19,807 nucleotides of DNA from an uncultured Chlorobiota bacterium (lineage in GTDB: Bacteria; Bacteroidota; Bacteroidia; Bacteroidales; JAADGE01). The stretch lies in NCBI GenBank assembly GCA_947311265.1, contig CAMZKQ010000143.1, forward strand, positions 1 through 19,807, written 5' to 3'. Below the pieces are notes generated by a model. That model was not told the origin of the DNA. It did no database searches and saw nothing but the letters and a program-made list of their open reading frames with translations. A program made the translations under genes and the position numbers. Positions within the stretch are counted from its first letter, which is position 1. Each line of letters opens with the position of its first letter. Shown here piece after piece: positions 13,946 to 19,807 of the stretch.

Positions 13946-16723
13946 CTAGTGTAAAGCATATGAAAGCCCCGCTGTGTAAGTTCTTCCAAGTGTATATTTT
14001 GAGTAAATATAGTCAGTAGCTAGGTAAGAGTAGCTTCGTAAGTAGGGCGAATCTAATAAATTTTTCGCAGAAAATTTAACTGTAAAATACGTTCCTATTT
14101 TTTTGCGGATATTAAAATCTAATTGTCCACGTGCTTTTTCGTAGATATTTGGTGTACCCCCCTTTACTACCACCGATAATTTATCGCCAGATATATTGTA
14201 ATTAAGGTTGGACTGCACACCCAATTTTTCCTGTTTGTAGCTTAAAAAAGCATTCACTACATAAGGCGCTTGCCCCGACATCTCTCTTGTCGGTCCCTGC
14301 CCCGGGTTGGTTGCCTGTATGGCTTCCAGCTCTTCGTTGGGGATAGCAACAGTAGAGTTAACCAAAGTTAGGTTGCCTCCAAATTTAAAATTAGATAAAA
14401 ATTTAGGCGAGTATTTTGCCTCAAATTCTAAACCATTGATGTGGGCAGAACCCACATTTTCGAGTGTAAGCTCATCATTACCAGCGGCAGGGTTAAAAGT
14501 TCTTTCAATAGGATTATGAAATTTTTTGTAAAAATAGCCTACCGAAAAAAGTTGCCCTGTAGCCGGGAAAAGTTCCCATTTTAAATCAATATTATCAATT
14601 AGCGAACGTTCTAATTTTTCGTTTCCAACGAAAATAAAATCGCCAGCAAACTCAAAAGACGCATAAGGAGCAAGCTCTCTAAATGATGGTCGTGCAAGTG
14701 TTCTTGTATATGCAATTCGAGTATTTGTTTTTTTTGAAACAGCATAAGTTAAATTAAAAGCGGGTAATATATCAAAATTGCTAAACCCCCCTTTAGGATT
14801 ATCTGGGTTAAGGCTTTTTACACTAATGTTTGCACTTTCTGCCCTAATTCCACCTGAAATTTTTAATTTTTCGATAAATCGTAATTCTGCCATTAGGTAA
14901 GCCGCATTAATTTGCTGGCTACCGTTGTAATTGTTGCTTTCTTGAGTGCCATCGCTAATGAAAACGCCATAGCCATTGACTGAGTTTTGCCCAATATTTT
15001 CAGCACTTAGGTACTCTTCAATACTTCCTGAAAAGGAATTATTATTGTCTTTGTAGGTGTAAATTTTCTCTCTAAAAATTCTTTTTTTAGAGGATTGTAA
15101 AGCTCCAAACTTAAGAGTATGGGTATGCCCTTTAAGTGGGTACTCCAAATCAATTTTATTACCAATATTTATTTCGTTCATATCCCTAAAATAGCGTGAT
15201 GGTAAGTCTTGCTTGGCAATATCAATTTCTGCATGGCGTATGCCATTTTCATCTTCGGTGTAAATGTTTGTAAAAAAGCGTAAATCTGGTTCATTGTGTG
15301 TAGATGTGGTGTATGAGCTTAGGTATTTTATTTTCAGATTGCCAAAGTTTACAAATAGGCTTTCGCCCTGTAACTGTACTGCGGAAAAGGCACGCTCTGC
15401 AAACTGTAAGGTGCGTGTTTGCATATTTACTTCGTGGTATAAGCTCCACCCTTCTTGTTCTCTCCCAATTTGCGTACCAGCATGGTTGTGGATAAGGTTA
15501 ATGCCAATGTGGCTATGTTTCGTGAATTTATATGATGTATTAATAATCCCACCCCAAAGTATATTTTCAGTGCCTTTTTTATCGGTCATTATTAAATCTT
15601 TTTGCAAATATGGAGCATCGGCAGCGGTGAGTGTATAATGCCCATTTTCTCCATTCTGATAAAAGTTATACTTTTTATTATAGCTCAAAGAAGCAATAAA
15701 ACCAATTGGCTTGTTGAACAGTTTTTGGCTGCTACCTATGGAGGCAGAGTAGCTTTGGTTTAAACCAGAAGGCTGTTCGCTAGGCTGCATTTGCTTAGAA
15801 AAATCAGCTGTAATTTTATCTAGCAAATCATCATTTTCGTAGCGAAAAGGTACGCCGTTTTCCGTAGATGCGGGGGGACTATTCTTTTCACTAATGCCTA
15901 AAAAGGCATATTTGCCCATTTGCCCACCAAGAAAAGAGGCATTAAGATTAGCCTGTGGGTTAAAACTTGTGGAGGCAGATAGGTTTGCAGTAAATTTATC
16001 AGGGAAATCTCGGGTAATAATATTAACATATCCTCCGGCAAAAGCGGCTGGCATTTCTGGCGAAAAGGTTTTATAGATGAGCATATTATCAATAATATTA
16101 CTTGGGAATAAATCCATTTGTACCGAGTTGCGTTGTGGGTCTAGGCTCGGTATTTCCATGCCGTTTAGGTTGGTTTTGGAGTACCGCCCGCCTAGCCCTC
16201 GGATAAAGATGTATTTTCCGCCCTGTACAGTTATTCCTGAAACCCGCTTTACCGATGCTGCCGCATTTCCATCGCCATTGAGTGCCATTTCTTCTGCCGA
16301 AATACCGTTTACGATAGCGGCCGATTTTCGTTGTATTGAAAGCATTGAGTTGGCCGTTTTGCGAATGGCTTTTTGCTCAACGGCCACCTCTTCAATATCC
16401 ATTAGCTCTTGCTGAAGGCTAAAATTTAGTTGGGTATTTCTGCCTGCCTCTATTCTTACATTTTCTATTGTAATTGGCTGGTAGGCTATAAAAGAGCAAG
16501 TAAAACTGTAAGTGCCTTTTGGCAAATTTTCTAATAGAAACTGCCCCTGAAAGTTACTTACTGTACCGGTTGTTGTTTTTGTTATTATTACAGTTGCCCC
16601 AATAATGCGTTCGCCTGTTTTTTTATCTGTAATTTCTCCTGAAATAGAGCCTGTATGACCTTCTGCGAAAGCAGTAGTTACTGCTAATAATAAGGTTATC
16701 AGAATTGTAAAAAATGATTTCAT
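13946..16723 (-). CDS. TonB-dependent outer-membrane receptor with carboxypeptidase-regulatory-like domain
   Basis: I start at the ATG ending at 16723 (925 residues) because it opens directly with the signal peptide MKSFFTILITLLLAVTTAFA; an in-frame ATG 30 bases upstream would add a polar leader. Residues ~25-110 form the CarboxypepD_reg-like domain (GSISGEITDKKTGERIIGAT). Residues ~135-240 form the plug, with IRGLGGRYSKTNLNGMEIP, SLDPQRNSVQMDLFPSN and AFAGGYVNI. The remaining ~680 residues are the 22-strand beta-barrel, with an alternating aromatic strand pattern. The last strand ends in GLSYALH; the usual terminal Phe is replaced by His. It imports a ligand across the outer membrane with TonB-ExbBD energy. 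It follows the lipoprotein gene by 48 bases in the same orientation, forming a probable operon. The long plug motif resembles a non-SusC subgroup; the ligand is unknown. Confidence 0.95.
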   Translation of the reverse strand: MKSFFTILITLLLAVTTAFAEGHTGSISGEITDKKTGERIIGATVIITKTTTGTVSNFQGQFLLENLPKGTYSFTCSFIAYQPITIENVRIEAGRNTQLNFSLQQELMDIEEVAVEQKAIRKTANSMLSIQRKSAAIVNGISAEEMALNGDGNAAASVKRVSGITVQGGKYIFIRGLGGRYSKTNLNGMEIPSLDPQRNSVQMDLFPSNIIDNMLIYKTFSPEMPAAFAGGYVNIITRDFPDKFTANLSASTSFNPQANLNASFLGGQMGKYAFLGISEKNSPPASTENGVPFRYENDDLLDKITADFSKQMQPSEQPSGLNQSYSASIGSSQKLFNKPIGFIASLSYNKKYNFYQNGENGHYTLTAADAPYLQKDLIMTDKKGTENILWGGIINTSYKFTKHSHIGINLIHNHAGTQIGREQEGWSLYHEVNMQTRTLQFAERAFSAVQLQGESLFVNFGNLKIKYLSSYTTSTHNEPDLRFFTNIYTEDENGIRHAEIDIAKQDLPSRYFRDMNEINIGNKIDLEYPLKGHTHTLKFGALQSSKKRIFREKIYTYKDNNNSFSGSIEEYLSAENIGQNSVNGYGVFISDGTQESNNYNGSQQINAAYLMAELRFIEKLKISGGIRAESANISVKSLNPDNPKGGFSNFDILPAFNLTYAVSKKTNTRIAYTRTLARPSFRELAPYASFEFAGDFIFVGNEKLERSLIDNIDLKWELFPATGQLFSVGYFYKKFHNPIERTFNPAAGNDELTLENVGSAHINGLEFEAKYSPKFLSNFKFGGNLTLVNSTVAIPNEELEAIQATNPGQGPTREMSGQAPYVVNAFLSYKQEKLGVQSNLNYNISGDKLSVVVKGGTPNIYEKARGQLDFNIRKKIGTYFTVKFSAKNLLDSPYLRSYSYLATDYIYSKYTLGRTYTAGLSYALH

Positions 16724-16771
16724 TGTTTGTGGTTTTGTATTTTTATTTAGCAAATAATAGTTTTTGAATGT

Positions 16772-18172
16772 TTATTCAAAAAGAAGTGTCCAGCCTTTTG
16801 CCCAGTTTTCAGCATTTGGGTCAAAAGCACCTTTGTAGGCTACTGTTTTGAAGAAAGTGCTTGGATATTCTGCTAAATTTGTTGTAACATCTGCTGTAGG
16901 TACAGGGCTCCAGTTGCTTATTTTGGGGGTTGAAATCCCCGGGTTTATGTCGAAAGTATTTTTTGCGTTTGCAACATAATTCCCAAGAAAATCAGTAGAG
17001 GTAGTTAAATAAGCACTAGATACGGCATCGTCTGGGTTGAGTTTTACAACGCCTGTTTGGGTATTATCTTCAATATTAAAGAAAATATTATTTTCAATTT
17101 TTAAATCTCCACTTACCAGCCTTTTGTAGCTAGACTCTGTGGTACTCCCTTCTTTAATTTCAATATCAACGCCTTTATTTTGGTTGATAACAATGGAGTT
17201 AAATATTTTTCCACCGGCATTGGCACGAAAAGTGATTGTTTTTTTCCCTGCATTGTCATTGCCAATAAAAGTGGCGTTGTATATTTCTGGGATAGCAAAT
17301 GGAGCACCATTTTCAGGCTCGTCTGCACCATCAAATTCGCCTAGGCGGTCGCCAGTTTCGGGGTCTTGAACGGCCAGCCAAAACTGAGCTTTTCCTCGGT
17401 AGCCTTGGTCGTAATCAAAAGCGTCGTCTTTGCAATATGCCGAGATGAGGTATTTTGTTTGTGGCATGCCTCCAAAAAACTCAAACCCATCGTCGTTGCT
17501 TGCAAATACTTCGATATATTCGATTGTGGTTTGGCTGCCAACGCCGCCTAGGGTTAGTCCGTTTATTTCGTTGTCTGCTCCAATATTTGTTCCGCAGTGG
17601 CGGATAGAGATGTATTTTAAAGTACCCGAATTGTCGTTGTCGTCGTTGCCACCATATTGCCCTCTGGGTTCTGTAGTTGGTATTCCTTCTATGTTTAAGG
17701 TGCTTGGGGTAGTGTTTAGTTGTCCGTATCCTAGCAAGATTACTCCGCCCCAAAGTCCTCTGTCGGTTTTGGCAACCGACCCATTGAGGTCATCTGCCAA
17801 AGCCGTGAAAATAATGGGTTTGTTGGCTGTGCCTATGGCAGTTATTTTTGCACCTTTAGCAACAATTAAAGCACTTGCTGCTTCGCCCTCACCGGGTTTC
17901 CCTTTAATAATTGTGCCAGCTTCAATAGTAAGTGTGCTTCCGTTGTTTACAAAAACCATTCCGTCTAATATCCATGTTTTATCGGCCGTTAAGGTGGTTG
18001 TGCCTGTGCCTTGCCCATGGTCTTTTATGGTTACTTGCTTGCCGTTGGTAATAAATTCTGTTGCGGAACTATCTGGTTCAATAAGTGCTTCTTGTGGTTT
18101 GCAAGATGCCAATAAGAATAGCCCAAGGCTAAGAAAAAGGGCTACTAATTTTGTGGATTTTAATGTTTTCAT
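16772..18172 (-). CDS. Surface lipoprotein, predicted parallel beta-helix, partner of the TonB receptor
   Basis: I start at the ATG ending at 18172 (466 residues) because it opens with MKTLKSTK and a signal peptide ending in the lipobox LLASC (Cys24). The in-frame upstream start would bury this. From residue ~50 the protein shows repeated short beta units (TWILDGMVFVNNGSTLTIEAGTIIKG, ALIVAKGAKITAIGT, IEYIEVFASNDDGFEFFGG, KIFNSIVINQNKGVDIEI), the pattern of a right-handed parallel beta-helix. Acidic loops cluster at ~172-182 (GGNDDNDNSG), ~223-234 (SNDDGFEFFGG) and ~245-263 (CKDDAFDYDQGYRG) and could bind Ca2+ or a ligand. No polysaccharide-lyase catalytic motif is recognised and there is no SusD-type TPR fold. 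Its gene comes first in a two-gene unit with the receptor, which suggests that it captures or hands over the ligand at the cell surface. Confidence 0.85.
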   Translation of the reverse strand: MKTLKSTKLVALFLSLGLFLLASCKPQEALIEPDSSATEFITNGKQVTIKDHGQGTGTTTLTADKTWILDGMVFVNNGSTLTIEAGTIIKGKPGEGEAASALIVAKGAKITAIGTANKPIIFTALADDLNGSVAKTDRGLWGGVILLGYGQLNTTPSTLNIEGIPTTEPRGQYGGNDDNDNSGTLKYISIRHCGTNIGADNEINGLTLGGVGSQTTIEYIEVFASNDDGFEFFGGMPQTKYLISAYCKDDAFDYDQGYRGKAQFWLAVQDPETGDRLGEFDGADEPENGAPFAIPEIYNATFIGNDNAGKKTITFRANAGGKIFNSIVINQNKGVDIEIKEGSTTESSYKRLVSGDLKIENNIFFNIEDNTQTGVVKLNPDDAVSSAYLTTSTDFLGNYVANAKNTFDINPGISTPKISNWSPVPTADVTTNLAEYPSTFFKTVAYKGAFDPNAENWAKGWTLLFE

Positions 18173-18206
18173 TTTAAAGTGTTTTAATGTGTTAGAATTG
18201 ATTACA

Positions 18207-18214
18207 CAAATAAA
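18207..18214 (-). promoter_or_regulatory. Possible -7 element for the lipoprotein/TonB receptor unit
   Basis: On the minus strand this reads TTTATTTG, one base off TAnnTTTG, about 35 bases before the lipoprotein ATG. No good -33 element is visible at the right distance, so support is weak. Confidence 0.3.
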
Positions 18215-18329
18215 CATCAATAAAAATGAAAAAAAGTTAAGCCTATTATATGAAAATATTAACGAATAGCGTATTTTATGTTATTGAATTGTTAAATGCT
18301 TAATAATTATTTTACAATGCTGAGAATAG

Positions 18330-18349
18330 CTTTACTGGCAACGGTAAAG
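18330..18349. other. Short hairpin with GCAA tetraloop (read on + strand)
   Basis: CTTTACTG-GCAA-CGGTAAAG forms an 8-bp stem with one T-G wobble, closed by a GNRA-type loop when read on the plus strand. It sits 5 bases from the terminator hairpin and outside any gene. It could be a structural element of a small plus-strand RNA or of a long 3' end of the ygeY transcript. Nothing else supports either role. Confidence 0.3.
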
Positions 18350-18354
18350 TATAG

Positions 18355-18391
18355 AAAAAGCTCTAAAATATCGAATTTTAGAGCTTTTTTT
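18355..18391. terminator. Intrinsic terminator downstream of the ygeY-like gene, T-tracts on both strands
   Basis: The stem AAAAAGCTCTAAAAT/ATTTTAGAGCTTTTT (18355-18369 with 18375-18389) has a 5-base loop ATCGA. On the minus strand, where it closes the hydrolase gene that ends at 18415, it is followed by five T. On the plus strand it is followed by seven T, which is stronger even though no plus-strand gene precedes it. Confidence 0.85.
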
Positions 18392-18414
18392 ATGTTGTTT
18401 ACAAGCTGAAATAA

Positions 18415-19602
18415 TTAGAGTAAATAGGCATAGCCTGCATAAAATGCAGAGGCCTCTACAAGGTCTTTTATAGCCACACGCTCGTCGGGGGCATGAGCCA
18501 TTACTTCGTTGCCTGGTCCAAAACCAATCATTGGAATGTCAAAATAGCCATTCATGGTAACGCCATTTGTGGAGAATGTCCATTTATCAACAATGGGGTC
18601 TTTTTTAAATAATTTTTTGAAGGTTTCTACGCCAGTTTGCACTACGTGGTGGTCTTCTGGGATTTTCCAAGTAGGAAAATATTTTTCCATGCCGTATTTT
18701 AGTCCTGTCCATGCTACTTCTTCGTAGTGTAGTACTTCTACGGTTGCTCCTAAACCTTCCATTGCTTTTTCTACTTCTGCAACAGCAGATTCTTTGGTTT
18801 CGCCCCAAGTGAGTCGCCTGTCGAGGTGTAAATGTGCGTAATCGGCTACTGCACAGAGTGATGGGCTACCCGATTTGAACTCGGAAATAGTAACCGAGCC
18901 TTTGCCCAAAAACTCGTCGGTAGATAGGTGGTTGTTTAGTTCCTCTATTGCTAATGCTCCTCTTGAGGCTTTGTATATGGCGTTATCTCCCCGTTCTGGG
19001 GCAGAGCCGTGGCAGGAAAGCCCTCGGAAGGATACTCTAATTTCCATTCGCCCTCGGTGTCCTCTGTAAACATTCATGTTGGTTGGCTCGGTACTTATGG
19101 CAAAATCGGGTCGTATTTTTTCTTCTTCCCAGAGGTATTTCCAGCATAAGCCGTCGCAATCTTCTTCCATTACTGTGCCTGTAAAGTAGATGGTCATGTC
19201 CTTATCAAAGCCTAATTCTTTTAATATCCTGCCCGAAGTTACGAATGCGGCAGCACCGCCTTCTTGGTCCACTGTGCCTCGCCCATGTACATAGCCGTCT
19301 TTAATTTCGCCATTGAGCCAGTGGAAATCCCAGTTTTTTGGGTTGCCTTCGCCTACGGTATCCATGTGAGCATCAATGGCTAATATTTTTTTGCCGTTGC
19401 CAATTCGCCCAATGACGTTACCCAAACCGTCGATGCGTACTTCGTCGAAGCCAGCCTCTTCCATTTGGCGTACTAATTCTTTCTGCACTAGCTCTTCGCT
19501 CATGCTCTCGGACTGTATTTGTACTAGTTTGGATAGGTTTTGGGCGGTGTAGTCTGAATACTTTTCAGCTAACTCATTAATTTTGTTGAAAATTTCTGTC
19601 AT
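18415..19602 (-). CDS. ygeY: M20-family metallohydrolase, YgeY type
   Basis: This is a 395-residue dinuclear-zinc hydrolase of the M20 (ArgE/DapE/CPG2) clan, probably cytoplasmic since no signal peptide is present. Metal-site residues are visible: His79 and Asp81 in DAHMDTVGEGN, bridging Asp112 in GRGTVDQEGG, the catalytic Glu145-Glu146 pair in VMEEDCDG, Glu171 in STEPT, and His370 in MAHAPDE. The ligand-binding lid domain lies between about residues 180 and 290. The motifs STEPTNMNVYRGHRGR and GRGTVDQEGG match what I recall of YgeY, annotated as a selenium-metabolism-linked hydrolase and, in enterobacteria, encoded with genes for anaerobic purine breakdown. None of those partners is present here, so the gene stands alone and the substrate may differ; an amidohydrolase or dipeptidase activity is possible. 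Confidence 0.88.
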   Translation of the reverse strand: MTEIFNKINELAEKYSDYTAQNLSKLVQIQSESMSEELVQKELVRQMEEAGFDEVRIDGLGNVIGRIGNGKKILAIDAHMDTVGEGNPKNWDFHWLNGEIKDGYVHGRGTVDQEGGAAAFVTSGRILKELGFDKDMTIYFTGTVMEEDCDGLCWKYLWEEEKIRPDFAISTEPTNMNVYRGHRGRMEIRVSFRGLSCHGSAPERGDNAIYKASRGALAIEELNNHLSTDEFLGKGSVTISEFKSGSPSLCAVADYAHLHLDRRLTWGETKESAVAEVEKAMEGLGATVEVLHYEEVAWTGLKYGMEKYFPTWKIPEDHHVVQTGVETFKKLFKKDPIVDKWTFSTNGVTMNGYFDIPMIGFGPGNEVMAHAPDERVAIKDLVEASAFYAGYAYLL

Positions 19603-19807
19603 TTATATAGATTTTAATAATGTAATTTTTTATTATTTTGAAAGCCAACAAATATAATAAACTTTAGAGTTTTTTTGTTATTTTGTTTTATTTTTACGAA
19701 CTTTATAATTCCGATTTACGTTAATTTGTTGTGGATTAATGCTTTATTGAATCTCTGTTTAAAAACAGTTACTCGTATTAAGTGCTGCTTAAAGTGGATT
19801 AGGCACG
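19603..19807. other. Upstream region of the ygeY-like gene, no gene seen
   Basis: This AT-rich end of the window shows no reading frame that I would call. On the minus strand TATATTTG at 19649-19656 is a perfect TAnnTTTG element about 47 bases before the ygeY-like start codon, but without a matching TTTG upstream. A short inverted repeat, CTGTTT-AA-AAACAG variant, lies at 19755-19768. Confidence 0.4.

Noticed and set aside
17430..18269. Plus-strand open frame (279 codons) opposite the lipoprotein gene
   Set aside because: Its translation is a Pro/Ser/Val-rich shadow with no recognisable motif. The minus-strand frame has a signal peptide, lipobox and beta-helix pattern.
1..19807. CRISPR array, tRNA, rRNA, insertion sequence or prophage
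   Set aside because: No regularly spaced direct repeats, tRNA-like cloverleaf, rRNA sequence, transposase, integrase or phage structural gene was seen on either strand.

Overview
The window is chromosomal DNA of a member of the phylum Bacteroidota, most likely a free-living or marine Cytophagia/Flavobacteriia-type bacterium; I cannot place it to genus. The evidence is a TonB-dependent receptor with an N-terminal carboxypeptidase-regulatory-like domain, a paired surface lipoprotein, a DUF4294 protein, AT-rich DNA, weak Shine-Dalgarno sequences, and several upstream sequences that match the Bacteroidota sigma-factor consensus TTTG-N19-TAnnTTTG. No rRNA, tRNA, CRISPR array, insertion sequence or phage gene is visible. 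Thirteen protein genes fill almost all of the sequence and no gene-free stretch exceeds about 255 bases.

Region 1 (1-6764, + strand) holds the 3' part of a flotillin/YqiK-type membrane scaffold gene, followed after 198 bp by a 1631-residue AAA+ ATPase of the DUF3686 'DNA repair ATPase' family. This pair is the best candidate for a poorly described system: a membrane-microdomain scaffold working with a giant coiled-coil AAA+ motor, probably in envelope stress. More members may lie upstream of the window.

Region 2 (6845-9086, + strand) is a compact run of four small genes: a 7-TM protein with intramembrane histidines, a signal-peptide protein with a very basic linker and about four TM segments, a lipoprotein, and a 119-residue XRE-type regulator two bases after the lipoprotein gene. 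It looks like a self-regulated envelope cassette of unknown function.

Region 3 (9195-13870) is mostly housekeeping. It contains biotin carboxylase (accC), a secreted DUF4294 protein, a convergent membrane-anchored thioredoxin of the TlpA/ResA type, and an ABC-F translation factor whose second nucleotide site is degenerate in every catalytic motif I could check.

Region 4 (13946-18172, - strand) is a two-gene unit: a surface lipoprotein predicted to be a parallel beta-helix, then a TonB-dependent receptor. It resembles a SusCD-type import pair, but the lipoprotein is not SusD. Region 5 (18415-19602, - strand) is a stand-alone M20 metallohydrolase of the YgeY family. Strong hairpin-plus-T-tract terminators separate the ABC-F gene from the receptor gene and close the ygeY gene.

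All calls come from reading the sequence and from remembered family motifs; no database search was run.
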